A stretch of 64,000 nt of DNA from Liolophura sinensis (lineage: Eukaryota; Mollusca; Polyplacophora; Chitonida; Chitonidae): the NCBI RefSeq assembly GCF_032854445.1, contig NC_088300.1, positions 31,227,608 through 31,291,607 of the forward strand. The letters run 5' to 3'. This document shows, piece by piece, positions 25,901-40,900 of this stretch (position 1 is its first letter; every line of letters starts with the position of its first letter). Both the position numbers and the translations under genes were made by a program. The notes under the pieces were generated by a model that was given only the letters and a program-made list of their open reading frames with translations, was not told the origin of the DNA and made no database searches.

Positions 25901-28900
25901 ACCCCAGGACAACAATGCCCACAATATACCATTTATTTACATATGACATTTATTGATAAGGACAAACATGATCATCACAAACTAAGCGTTCCACAGATAT
26001 GTGTATAGCTGAAGAACTTTCACATAAACACACAGAAACACAAAGATATATTTTAAGTAAAACATTGTAAGACAGCTACATGTATAACTGAGAGTACAAA
26101 CTGAGACCACCAGTGCACCAGCTCAGTACATGTACATCAATAGGGGTATTTCAAGTTCCAACTCAGTTCACGAACTATTTTTGATCTCATTTATTATAGC
26201 ACGGGCATCTGATAAAGTTTCACAGAAAGTAATTTTGAGTAGACGAACGAGGAAAAAATTTATGAGCTAAAAGTTCTGAAACACTATACCCTAATTCTTC
26301 AACCTGTTCAACTGCCTCTGCAACCAATATTTTGAAATATTCTGAGAAACTCTGGGGTGTACATGTAGAGAAATAATTTGCACAGTTTTATTAAGCTTGC
26401 ATCTTTCGTGAAAACCACAAATTATTTTAGCATCATTTACACAATAATCATAAGTATAAATTCCATTGCAAAAAGTGCTTTAATTAAAGGTCAAAAGAGT
26501 TGAAGATTTACAGTATGTATGTAGTCAGACTCCAATGCCCAGAGCTTATTTTGCAAAGCTGTTTACTAATAAGTCAAAATTCAAAATCTCATTCTGGTGC
26601 GTTTTCATGGACCTATAATGGGGTTGAAATTGGGTATGCTCAACAAGTGTTAAGATAAAAGATGTCTGTCACAATTTCACCTTTTTGAGACAATTGCTAT
26701 GCATTATATTGACCTTGAAAACATGGACTTTCCAACATCAGCTTTGTAAATGGTCTCCTTTGCTTTTAAAAGGGATAGCTCTTCCTTTTGGTGAAAACGT
26801 ATTTTGATACCTTCAAGATAAGTACTTTAAGTAATGACTCTCATTTAAGTTTGCCATCGTTTCAGGACATAAGAACTTGGATGCATACTTGTACAGCAGC
26901 CAGTCAATTGGTCGATACCACTGTACACACATGACCTTCCCTGTCCTAAGACATATGCTAGGGAATACGAGAAAACTATTTAACTCTGAATGACTGATAC
27001 AAGAACATGAACCTTTCATATTTGTAAAGGTCAAAAGTGCACATCAGTAACCCAGATATTCTCTACACTGCCTGTTGTTTAACTCGAGGAAATGCTTAAA
27101 TCATACATAAAAGACAAACTATGAGTTTGGGGGGGAGGGGGGTCTTTGTGGTACATGTATGTACTTCTTGTTCTTTTCATAACTCCTATGAGGAAGTTCA
27201 CAGGGCAACTGAGACAGGGAGATACAGGTTGTTAGTGGCTTTGCCACAATGACTGGGGGACACTGAGGAACGATTTAATTGTACCCTTGGCCGTTCCCTG
27301 TTATCTTCCTGACCACCGAGATGTGAATGGTCAGAGACCCAGCGGTGAAGAGGAAGGAAACGCCAGCTCTATAAGTTACACAATCAATCAAAGGTCAATA
27401 AGGAACACACTGATTACCAATGAATCAGGGTTAAAATAGCAGCCAAGCCAGTTAGCTACTCCAGCCAGCTAGTCTGTCTATATCGCCAAAGCTACGTTGT
27501 GTATCTCTTCCCCGGGTCGGTATCAGGGAAATTGATTCTAAGTCGGCCTGGTCGTATCAAAGGCAACCCGTCTGACTTACAGGCTCGCCATTCCACCAGT
27601 CGTGATTAATTTTACGCAAATAAAATTCATCTAGTCCGCCTGCCTGGATACTGACCACAAAGCACTTCAATAACCGTTTGTGTTTCTCTACTAAATTATG
27701 CATACCCTAATCCTTCCAAAATTTGGGACAGATATTAGTGGTGTTGAAAATAGAATATTACATTTCTTTGCTAGCCTTTTAGAAAAGTAAATATATGAGT
27801 ACGTTCTTCATTAGAGGGTATAATCATGTGAGAAAAAAGAAACTCAATATTCCTGCAAGAAATACACATATATTGGCTAAAATGAGCAGACCAGGTGTCC
27901 CAAATTTTAGAAGAAATAGGGTAGACTGATATTAACTCTAGAATGGCAACATAAGCCAAGGCCTTATCCTCTTTCATCATCTAATAAAAACGTTAAATGG
28001 AAATGAGAGATTTTTCTCCTTTGGGTAGGGCTTATGCAGAAAAAATAGCTCTATTTAATGTGTGCCTATACTCTGAATAACGGTACCATTAATTGAAATA
28101 ATAACCTACATGTACATTCTGAACTATAGAATTTGTTTTACTGATTGATGATTAATGCAGTACTCAAATACTTTCCTCTTTCCTATACATACGTGGTGAG
28201 TTTTAGAGTGCCAACTTTCCACCATGTGACTTCCAGATTTTACCCTAGCAGAGCACGCTAAATCATGTATGTCATACTGAAAACCATGTAAGATCATCTA
28301 TCCCACGATCGCTGTCAACTGCTTGTTGTAAACAAGGATCAACTGCCGGTTGCAAACGAAGATCAACTGCTGGTTGCAAACGAAGATCAACTGCTTGTTG
28401 CAAACGAAGATCATTAAAAATGACCTAAAGGGATGCATGATTGCTGTCAACTGATCACTGCAAAGTTCCTACAAGACGACCTAAATGGCCGTATGATCAC
28501 TGTCAACTGCTTGTTGAAAGCAAGGCCCAGCAGCAGTTGAGGATGGAGGATTTCAAAAATGTCCAATGCGAGGATAGGACTGAGCCAATACAAAAGACTT
28601 ACAAGATGGAGAATAAAACCAGTGCAGTATCTGAGGACAGAGTGAGAGTTGGCAAATGGTCCAATGTAGCCAGTGAAATAAGACCTCTGTTAGTACACAT
28701 GTACCTCAATTAGGGTTTACATTGTAAGTGCTTTAGAGTAGCAAATTACGCACCACCTAGCACCATGTCATAAAACAGAATTCGGCAAAAAAACACACAC
28801 ACAAAAAAAGGAGCGAAGTGATGTTACCTGCTATTTATATGATGTCACTGTCTGGATTTTTGAAAGACGAGTATATTAAGTGAGAATTAACGACCCAAAC

Positions 28901-31900
28901 CCTCTCAACAGTATACATGTGCAAAGCAATATACGTTGTATCTAGTCATTGCATATGAGCGGTGTATCAGTGGTATATTCATCACTCTTAAGAAATCATT
29001 ACCTCGCCCAGGCCGTTCTATTATGATAATCCTAATTTAGATCCATTAGATCACCATTTATCAGCTCCACAACTACACGCCCAATGGATGACAAAGGTTC
29101 CAATCACCCATACAGCCGGCATGAGATGCAAGACAAAAAGAACAGAATATTGGCCACACCGCAAGAGCACTCCAACAATGTGAAGATGGCATATGTATAT
29201 GGAGCGAGTCCTGTTTGGTAAATGTGTACCACTGCAAGACAGTGGTGTCTACATTTCCATGTCCAACGCATTAAGTGAGACTGCTCTCCATTGTTCTAAT
29301 GACTATGCGTTCAGTTGTATGCATTCGCGCACTACTACGTGTAGACCCAAGGAAATAAATCCTGCACTACAAGATTATTACACATATGTGGGGCAAAGCA
29401 ACAGTGATAATGGCACAAAGGATTTCATCCTAAACCGCATGGCTCTGCTGAGATGGTGATATTGTAACATTTTGTAATGTAACGCATAAGTAACTGTATT
29501 TCACTTAAAGCTTAACATTTTTGAAGGCACACACTTTGCTTGATTCTGACAGATCTATTCACTGGGATTTCTCTCTTTTTTTTAAATCTGATTAATTTTT
29601 TATCTGAAAATCTTAAGTGCTGGTATCACAACTGTCCTTTTAAGGTCTTTATAGGCTTCTAAAAGTGCTATATCACAAACCAAATGTTAGGTTAAAAACA
29701 GTAAGTTCCCAAGATGAGCCACTTCACAGGCTCCACATTTTGGAAAACTTGAATCACACCATTCTACATTTGATTGATCAGATCCACATCAAAAGACGGC
29801 TCATCCAACCAAATGAACACTCCACTTTTACCTATCACAGTGGATTTGTCTCATTCAACAGTATGACAAAGCACATTTTTTATAAACTTGTGGCCTACAA
29901 AATAAAAGAAATCAACCTGTACAGGTGTACGGAGGTGAATATTCCCAACAATAAAAACGTGAAAATTCTCCTCAAGATGGCTGGCAAAACAACTCAAGTG
30001 CGTAATACCTCGATCCATTCAGGAAGTGCAGAACACACTGGTAACTAACATGACTCTCCTGGACGGGCATGATTCTACTGGAAGGCCATGACTCACCTGG
30101 AGGGGCATGATTCTACCGGACGGCCATGATTCTCCTGGAGGGCCATGATTCTCCTGGAGGGGCATGACTCTCCTGGAGGGGCATGATTCTACCGGACGGC
30201 CATGACTCTCCTGGAGGGGCATGATTCTAACGGACAGCCATGATTCTCCTGGAGGGGCATGATTCTACCGGACGGCCATGACTCTCCTGGAGGGGCATGA
30301 TCCTACCTGAAGGCCATGACTCTCCTGGAGGGGCATGATTCTAACGGACGGCCATGACTCTCCTGGAGGGGCATGATTCTAACGGACAGCCATGATTCTC
30401 CTGGAGGGGCATGATTCTACCGGACGGCCATGACTCTCCTGGAGGGGCATGATTCTACCTGAAGGCCATGACTCTCCTGGAGGGGCATGATTCTAACGGA
30501 CGGCCATGACTCTCCTGAAGGGGCATGATTCTAATGGACGGCCATGACTCTCTAGGAGGGGCATGATTCTACCGGACGGCCATGATTCTCCTGGAGGGGC
30601 ATGACTCTCCTGGAGAGGCATGATTCTACCGGACGGCCATGACTCTCCTGGAGGGGCATGATTCTAACGGACAGCCATGATTCTCCTGGAGGGGCATGAT
30701 TCTACCGGACGGCCATGACTCTCCTGGAGGGGCATGATTCTACCTGAAGGCCATGACTCTCCTGGAGGGGCATGATTCTAACGGACGGCCATGACTCTCC
30801 TGAAGGGGCATGATTCTAATGGACGGCCATGACTCTCTAGGAGGGGCATGATTCTACCGGACGGCCATGACTCTCCTGGAGGGGCATGATTCTACCAGAC
30901 GGCCATGACTCTCCAGTAGGGGCATGATTCTACCGGACAGCCATGACTCTCCTGGAGGGGCATGATTCTACCTGAAGGCCATGACTCTCCTGAAGGGGCA
31001 TAAAACATTTGAGATCACGCACCTTTCTACATGATCCTATGGTAATGAGACAAGGCTCGTGTATTGATGAGTGCCATCAGTGCAGTGATTTCCCCCTAAA
31101 TTTGGGAATAATTGTTGATAGAGGAGTATCAGATATTTAATATGTATTTTCAGACTCCTTGAGTCTAAATCTGTATCAATGGTATAACATCAAGCAAATT
31201 ACCTGCATGTAAATTAATCAAAAACATCCAAAATAAAAATGAACTGTTTACTCACGTGTTAGCTAATGAATATTAAGTTATTCAACATGGCAGCGCCAAC
31301 GAAAGACGGCATGAAAATAGAGTTCGAAGAAGTAATCGTACATGCCAAGGCAAGTGGTGGCGTTTCTGTAGAGTTAAAGCCAAGCAGGTCATCACTCTTC
31401 GTGCAGCATGTGAGAAAAGAGATGCCATTGCAGTCTAATCGACTGAGTATGGTAAAAGTCTTGTGTATCAGCTTATGCTTTGGGTCATCCACAAACGAGA
31501 ACACAGTGAAGAACTCATGACAGCTATTGTTGTATCCCTGTGAATTCTATTATGAACAATTCTATTATTCTGTTATGAATTCACAAATCAAGTGGTAAAG
31601 GTATAAATATATTTAAACTGCCATGGTTCAGCTTGAGCATGGACGGAGATGATAATAATACCCATGGACGCCTGTAAATTGCGCACTGCTCAACAGTTTG
31701 GTACGTGTGTCATCACGTGCAGTTGTTTACATAAGGCAAAAGCAGTCATCTCAGATCAGGTGACATAATGCACGAGCCTCGCTTTCAACGTCACCGTTGT
31801 AAAACGTGTGGTGCGCAGGTCTATTAGAGATGTGATCTCAGCGCAGGCAGTAGATACATCTCTATTTTAGAATGGGGCATAAAAGCTAGGGGCAGTTATT

Positions 31901-34900
31901 TTCCTAAAGACAGGCAACAATGTGTCAAGGTCAGCGGCCAAGATCACTACTCTGTGGTAGACTGGAAGAACAAAAATCAGTGATTTTGTTAGAGATGGCA
32001 AGAGCCTAGTCATATGCAAGAGTCCAATGAGACATGTACATTCGCTCCAACATTCACGGAATATAGAAAAAGGAAGACCAAACATATTCACTGCAGACAC
32101 AGACTCACAAATATTCACTGCAGACACAGGCTGAAAAATATTCAAGGTAGACATAGACTGACAAATATTCACTGCAGACACAGACTGAAAAATATTCAAA
32201 TATTTGAATAAATTAAGCGCATCAATCCTTCAGCTTCTGTACATAAGGGTACATGTATATTAATTATTATATCTATTCCCATACACATGCATACTGTTCC
32301 TTATATGTAACTGACTTAAAATTTCAACCATGACTAAGATCCCTTTCTTTCTCCTGATTCCAAGACATGCATTAATCTTTAGAAAGATGTTTAATGGTTT
32401 GGAAAGTAGGATGGCATAAACTACTGACAAAATCTTACTTTCACAATCAAAACTAAAATGCTCTCACCTGTAATTATTCACCTCTAAAAAAGCATCTTTG
32501 CATGCAAAGTTTTATAGCAATTACATATGGTATGTGCATTGTTCAATTCCTCTTTACAAGTATTGGGAAAGACAAAGCTGAATGTGGTGGCCTCAGGTCA
32601 GAACAAATGGCTCAGTGAATCTATAAACATTCTGCTCACCAAAATCTGCCTTATTTTTAATTTGCTAAGAGATACAAGTAGGAGGAGGACGATGAGAAAT
32701 AAATTAGATGGCAGAGGAGGCTGATCTACATTTATATATACAAAGAACAAAGTAGTACATGGACATATTAAGGATATCAGTTTACTTGCTCATGTGGCAG
32801 CATGACTGCCTCAGTACATGTGTACATAGAGACTGGGCTCAGGGATGAAGAGCAATACAGACAGGGGCAAAGGGGGTGAGGGGAAGGAGAGTGATCTACA
32901 TATTTGTAACACACACAATATCAGGGAAATGCATTTGAGGCTGCAGATCAGTATGTACTATTAGAACAGCAAGGGGAGGGGGGAGGTGGATGTATAGGTG
33001 GAGAGAGGCCAGCAAAGAGGTGAAGAGCGATGTACAGAACTGGACAATGGCTGTCAATCAATGTATTGATCATTTACTTATGTGACACACAAACATCCTT
33101 GTTACCATCCCACATACAGCTGAGATGTACTAGAGGCTCCATTTGTATCTAGGCACAATATGCTAAACTGATATACACATACATGTACTCTGGCCATGGC
33201 TCTCTCGCTCCTGGCAGATAGCGGCCAGTGTCTGATGGCAGGTGCCATGGAAACCACATGGGTAAAATATCAAAGGTGTATTGTCCACGACAAAACCAGA
33301 CGACCCCATTGCACATTCCTGCAGGGGTTTACCGCAGCCCTAAAGCCAATGACTTTATCCCCACTAGCTTCCTGTTGACATCTAACAGTCGTGCTGCTAA
33401 TCGCACTATACACAGGAACACAGCACAAGGCAGAACAGATATGCCATCGGCTAATCGGTGGAAATTAAACACCATTCTTATCTCTGTCAAACCAACTGCA
33501 ATTTGTATGCCTCTGATCATAGTGCCATATACATTCGTGTATACATAATGTGAGACTGTATATAGAATATGTCTTATGTCCATCATCCACGTACACATAC
33601 GTGCATTTAAATAGGCAATGCAATAATCACATACATGTACTTCACTTCAATGTATAAAAAGCATCTTCACAAGGACAACAGCTAAGCCGCGTTCCCAAGG
33701 TGCAATTTCTTGCAGTGGCTAGTCAAATTTAAAAATAGTATTTCATAAGCTGCATTCAGATGGTCGATGGTATCTGCTGAATGAATGAACATGAACTCTA
33801 GCCAGTTTAAAAAACTGCCTCATGATACATGTACTGCTACAATGTATCGTGCATGTACTGCTACAATGTATCGTGTATGTACTGCTACAATGTATCGTGC
33901 ATGTACTGCTACAATGTATTATACATGTACATACACAAATATCAGAAAAGTACAACATGGATTCCCTGACTGAGGCTGGGATTGAACCGACAATCTTCTC
34001 ACGACTTAAATTCAAGAAATTAATTTAAGAAAAATAAGAGATCAGGGCCCATTTTCATGAAGCTCCCTTAACTTTACAAGCTCCCAACTACCATGACAAC
34101 GTGATGCCTACAGTATTTGTTGCTATGGTAGTTGCTGCGTCGTGAAACCGGGCTCTGAGCCCTATTTAAAGGGACATTCTGGTTCATACCCCAGCCTAGA
34201 GGAAATGGAGTGGACACCAGAAGGGCACAGTATGGTGACCATTTAACAAAGCCAGTGACAAAAGCATTCCTAGAACTTTTAATATATTTGTACTGTACGC
34301 TGTACATCTAAATGTACAGTTTGTCTACATCCAGAACACTGTCTGATTGTACATGTATACAGACGATCGAAAAAGGGAAGTGAGCTACACACAGATTATT
34401 CACTGAAATCAGTGTTGATTGTTACACACAGAGGAAAAATGCAGTTTGCTGCTGGTTTACGCCATCTGAGCGGTCTTTTTACTACACAGGTACATGTGCA
34501 TGATGTGCAGGCATGCAAATAGTCTATTATGAACAAAAGCATTTTTCCAGTTTAGTTGAGCAATTTGTTTCAGAACCAAGGCCAAACCTTCAAGCACGTG
34601 CCAGAAATTTTTCACTTTGTTGGCAGTTACAGAAAATATTGTTCACTTCACATGCAGAATACAAATTTGTTTAACTGTGTGCTTCATCTTTGCAGATCTT
34701 TCTCATTAAACGCTACAGAAAATGGGTTACAACTTTGTCCTTGTAACAAATACATTGCAGAAAATGTTACCACGTAATGAAAACTATTACGCATTTATTG
34801 ATCGAATTGGAGGGGAAAGGAGAAAAAAATTTGGTTTTAAAAGAAAAATGCTCAAATTTGCAAGTCAATGCGATAAGCCGTGAGACAAAACACATCAGGA

Positions 34901-37900
34901 TTTCAATGAAATGTCAGCAAGGTGAACAATGACAGATTGGCTCAGCATGGCCTCTCTCTCACTACTATTTCTTCCAATTCAAGTCGGTCAGCACAAAGCA
35001 GTAAGGGCTATGCACGTAGGTTAGTGTATTGATTGACTGTAATCTAAGGTAGTGTTCCTCCTCACCCCACCCGTCATCCCCCACCCTTAAAGACTCTGCT
35101 AGATCTACCTACAGCGAGAGGTTGCAGGGCTGAGCAAATAGATATAGTAAGTATACAACTTGGTAAAGCATAGATCTGTCTAACATTCCAACTATTACAA
35201 AAACATTTTTACCATGGTGGATTGCCATGCTTGGAATAGTTTATAATGCAGTGGAGACATTCACAGCTACGAATATTAATCTGTGCAAAGCTACAGGTCC
35301 ATATCAACACAGAAAGAAAACTTGAGACATAAAATTTTTAAACCTGTAAGGCGTGAAATAAAGTTATTTCAGAGATCAAATGCTCCTAAATATCTAGTTT
35401 AGCTGTTGTGTGTTGTTTCCTTTTTCACTGAACATAGAAAAACATGGGTATAAAATACATGTAGATCATTGGCCTCCAAGATGAAATCAAACATGCTAAG
35501 TCCTTTATTTGTATGTATAAAAATATCACGAAATCATGCACACTAAAATGCATGTGTACATATCTTTGATTTTTTACAAAAAAACAAGATGAAGATGTGA
35601 TGTTTAAATATAATATTTATCTATTTATCTGATTGCTGCTTTTTGCAGTACTCTTACACATAATAAGATAAATGGATGTAGTGTACAATGTCTTAACTAA
35701 ATATGAACTTTATAAAAGCCACACAAATGTACAGGCACATCAAAATTTATGAATATAAAGCCTGAATTATGATACACAGCCTGAATTATGATAGTATTTC
35801 ACTGGTACCTTGTTTTGATCCCGCCAGTAGAGGATGTAACCTTTGGGGTCCACCCTGAGGGTCACAGGCACTCCCATAGTTGATCCCTGTAAAAGGAAAG
35901 GTCAGAGGTTAAACAATATATATCTACAATTACAGGCCATACTGTAGCTGATGTGTCAGAGTAGGATGTGTCTACAGCACATATATGTGTGTACAATTCT
36001 CCAAGAACCCTTAAACTTTGAGCTGAAAGTTTAGGATCAACCCTTTTGCACTGTCTGTTTCACTACTTATTATGCAAATACTACAAAAATAAGAAAATTT
36101 TGTCACTTAAGAGCCGAAACTCCTGACCCCCAATTCCTTCTGATGGGTTGAAAAATGTCCCCAATCAGGCCCCTGTAACTGTTTAAGTTTTATTCATGAA
36201 CATTAGGTGCAAAACTGGGTGATGACATCCTAGGACCATCTGTTCAGATCAATGATTTATTTAAATGCTGTTTAAATTAAGTTTTGATGTGTCAGGAAGA
36301 GCAAAGCAAAACATGATGAGAAAACAGATACATGTACATGGGCATCACTTTATTCTAATCCAATTTTCACAGAGCAATCTGAAAATTGGGTTTTATAAGT
36401 TTTGGAAGGAGTCGAAGACCAATGAAATGTCTGTCAAGTCAAAAAGAAAACAAAGGTAAATGTTGTAAATGTGCTACCTGCCTTACTTGTGTATTACGGC
36501 AAAGTAATTTTCAAGACACACACATATAAACTTCACAATCAGATAAATTTAGACATGAACATGATAAATGGGTGAGGAATCATTCTTCTTCCATTATCTC
36601 ACACATACACGTAAATCAGAGTTCTGTTTCTGTCACATAAATTTTTCAGCTATAAAAACATACTGAAATGTAAGAACAACAGAATTTTCCAATAGACCAA
36701 TCGAAACTAAAGTTTTTCAACCTTGTTTTCACTCAAACATTTCCACTTTGAAACAAAGACATTACTGTTATAGGCTCCATTTCCAATCTTTTGAGAAGAA
36801 TATTTGAGGATGTTAATTTTAAATTTCTGTTTTAAAGTCAACTTATGTCTGATTAAAGTGCACTTACACGTAAGTCCTATCTAAATTATTACATGTAATA
36901 CAGATAAGGGACCCCCAATAAACATATACACAACATCTGATTTAACTTAACCATACATGTTAAGAATGGTGTTCATATTATAATCTTCATGAAATATTAA
37001 TTTTTGGCATACATGAAGTTTTACGCAGGATAAACCAGGCTCTTTACAGCTTCATGCACATCCCAGCTGTTACTATGGCTTTTTTATTCTAAATATATGG
37101 ATCTTTCTATCTATCTAACATAAACAACAAAACCCAACTGCATTAAAATTTTAACTCACACCATCTGTAGCCATAAATATAATCTGAAGCTGTCATAGTC
37201 ATAGGGACTGGCACATGTAAAGGAGTCTGTGACATTATTATACTAATATTAAGAAGAGCAAACAATTTACAAATCATAATATAGCAAGTATAACACCTAT
37301 TCACACAGACATCTGTATACTATAATTAAATGTTGTCAATAACAAAAATGTTTCATAATCATTAAGATTTTACCAATTTCCCCTCACACAACTTGTAACT
37401 TTTCCAGGGAATCACAGAAAAGTGTGTTTTATAATATGGGCTTATAACACTTAAAAAATCCATGTAGAACAGATACTGGCTAAAAATTTGTTACATTTAC
37501 GTGTAGTTCCATCAGTCAATGTCTGTCTGTCTGTCTGTCTCTCTGTCATTAGGCTTTTATTCATTTACTATACATTTATTTCATGTTAAATGTTACACTC
37601 AAGAATTTTTTACTCAAAACATTGCTGTCAGGTACATCGGAGGAGTGCACGAAGAAGACTCTTCACCAGATACAAGACAAAAGACCTGCTTTTCCGCAGC
37701 AATTAAAAAACCATTGCACAATTACTTTATTTTTTAATTATGTTTGGATTCTACCAAAGAACAGCCCATATATTTCCCTGCTATACACTGCTTACAATGT
37801 ATGTATTGTAAAGCCATGCTTTCTGATACATGCATGATTTATTTATTTGACTGATGTTGATGCTGTACTCGAAGAATATTTCACTTATACGACAGCTGCC

Positions 37901-40900
37901 AGCATTGTGGTGGGTGGAAAGCGGGTAGAGCCGAGGGGAAGTCCATGACCATCCGTAGGTTGCTGGAAGACCAACAGATGGATAAACATGCAATCCTAGA
38001 TTCTTAGGTGTCATCTACATGGCTTGCTGTAGCCATTTAATTCCTTTTCTTATAGCAGGAAGAATTCCGACTCATGCAAAAAAAAACAATTCTTTTTTAG
38101 AGTAGGCCAATACGTGCACTAGCTACATGTAAATGAAATCCATTTTCAAGAAGTTCATTTCCGTCCCACTCACATGTACATGTGTACATGAATTCCAGTC
38201 CTCCACATGTTTCAGGTGGAATCAGTGAGCATGCACATGGGCCCTCAATCACCTGGGTGGCAGACACAGGTGCACCTGTATACTCCATGTAACAGATGTC
38301 ATCAAAGTCACATATCTCCACCAAAACACACATGCACATGTGTGACCGTTTAAAATAAATGTTGACCTCAACAGAAAACATACCATAAATACAAACATGT
38401 GTATCTGTACAATAATCCTGACTTTCAAGTTCTTCATTACAATGGTTTTATTAACTATGATAACAGGTGCCATAGAATTGTTTGAACAGGGTTTTACATC
38501 CCATCATCAGTGTTACACGCTCATGATAATAGCTGAATACACAACAGTCAATGCATACCAGGTTAGATCAGCCCACATATGATGTGGGTGAAATACACTG
38601 CAGGAATCTTAGTTTTCAAGATTTTTATTTGATTTTGTGCTTTTCTACTGGTGTCCTTTGCAAGATTTCTGTCATGCCCTAGACGAAAGTTAAAATGCCC
38701 CAATTCACACACTCCATAGAAATCCATATCTATGAATTCACATGATAACCCAATTGTCTTAATATTAGACAGGAAAAGCAAAAAATAATAAAAAAAAACT
38801 TTTATAATGATTGCTGTTGTACCTAAAATTGATGTATCACCATTATTACAGCTTCATTATAAAATGTTTTTTTGGTACAAAGCCTTTTTTCTTTTTAATA
38901 AAAGGGAGGCAGGGGATACGCTGTCAATTAAGTGGAACTAATTATGGAGATTAATTGCTCACATTTCCCCTAATGTTAGCTCATTAACAGATGCTATCAT
39001 GTCTATATCACAGCACACACAATAGTCTTCTAAAACAGCCGGTCTGTTTAATTCACAAAGGCTTCAGCATATATCTATTATTATTTTCAAATTTACTTTG
39101 TTAATATATATTAATTCTCTTCCAAAAGTTATGGCTAATTCAGACAAATGGCCAAGAATGTGACTTACTTAGCCCTCAAAAACAAAACATATCAAATTTT
39201 TTAATTAGTTTTTGGCATTTATAAATATATACTAATATATAGAATAAATGTGCTGAGCTTGTAATATGAAGTGTATTATGTTATACCATCCTTAAAAAAT
39301 TCTTAGTTGGGCCTATCCTGATATTATCAACAAAAAGGGTACATGTAGGTCTGTGGGGAATTTTTTTTTTATTCTGGCAAATGAAAAAAAATAGGGATTT
39401 TCAGAAAATTATTAATGAAAGAAAAATTAAAGCAAACCATCTAACAAAATTTCAACATACATTTCAGGAAGGAAATTTTTTCGAAAAGTTGGTCCAGATA
39501 TGTTCAACACATTTTTATTTATGGCCTTGCCCCAATATTGTATCAGGGGTTGGCTTGATACAATCCACTGATAATACTATAAAATCACTACCACTGACAT
39601 TAAGTCATTTTATTCAGAAGTTTCCTTTGCCCTGCTAAACTTATCCTTCTTAATCATCCCATCCAACATCTCCCCCACCCCCAGTTCCACAAGAGTGTGG
39701 CTGATGACACAGCGAAGACATCTTGAGCCTTCAGTCTGGGATAGGGGCTCTTGCTATATGGTGTAAACAGTACGGACGCCTCACCTGTTGACGGATCATA
39801 TAAACCCATTCAAGCTGCTACAGCCACTGGCTACAGGTTGAGACATACTTGCATGTACGTGTGTCTAGATTGCATGCAAGCTTCAGCTCCTACAGCAAAA
39901 AGATTACACACCTGCTTCAGCTATGGCAAACATGTAGTTGGCCGAATCTTAAGCAGCAGGTCTGGAAATCAAACGTTTTCTTGTGTAATAATTAGGTTTA
40001 ACAGGGCATCTGTCTGAAGTCAGTGAGCTTTATTGCTCACATATAGAAGCCTCATGAATCTGATTTTGGGCATGATGCCTAAATGTGGAGATTAATTTGC
40101 ACGCTGTACATAGATACACCTAAACATGTACATGCTATTCTCCTCCAAACAATCCATTATCTGTAAGTAATAAGAATAGATGAATGAAGAGACAGACAAT
40201 CAGATTTAAACATTACCTGTCTCCTCACGGAATGACGGATTTACCTAATATACATGTATATACATGAATACAGGTTATCTCCAGCATATGTATTTTATTT
40301 CCACTGACATACAATGTACACAGATTTATCACTTTTAAGCCAGTGTCAGAGATAAGACCTTCATTCTTCAACCTTTTCCACCACCTCTGGAACTAATATT
40401 TTGAAATATTCTGAGGGAACAATGGGGTGTAGACAAATAATTTGCATAGTTTTATCAAGCTTGCATCTTTAATGACACAAAAAAATCATTTTTAGCATCA
40501 TTTTCATAATAATTATATGCTTAAATTCCATTGAAAAAATGGCTTTATTGGTTGAAAAGGTTGAACGTTATGTACTAAGGTTACCCTAAATCACCAATCA
40601 TTGAGAATGAATGAAAAAAGAGTTGGATAAAGAATATTATGTCCATCAAAACGAAGACGGTTTGGTACAAAAATGAGAATAAAAATGGATTATGTAAACA
40701 TGAAATATCTGGATTTCCTCCTTAAACAATGATATCTCAAACTGTGTGTATTTACATCACATTACATAATAACATGATTGGGTTAATGTATCTTTGTTAT
40801 TCATATTATTTCATATTATTTTCTTTTGATCTATTATTCATATTCTTTTCTTTTGATCTACACAAATAAAAAATAGAATTAACTAATTCCTGGCCCCAAG

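Larger units (their letters stand above)
25727..35808 (-). other. Intron 2 of PLC-beta (10.1 kb)
   Basis: The intron carries a hairpin element (26287-26515), tandem arrays at 28312-28412, 30048-31002, 32080-32205 and 33825-33930, a RecQ-like helicase fragment (about 31261-31543) and another hairpin element (34044-34162). A poly-T tract sits at 25864-25879. A 127-codon open frame at 29665-30048 shows no recognisable motif and runs up to the 19/38-bp array. Confidence 0.85.

Noticed and set aside
29665-30048. 127-codon open frame ([11 protein letters not shown] start)
   Set aside because: No recognisable motif. It lies in an intron on the antisense strand and ends at the 19/38-bp array. AT-rich DNA of this size yields such frames by chance.
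33785-34028. Overlapping open frames with eight-residue repeats on both strands
   Set aside because: They come from the 24-bp tandem repeat, whose length is a multiple of three.
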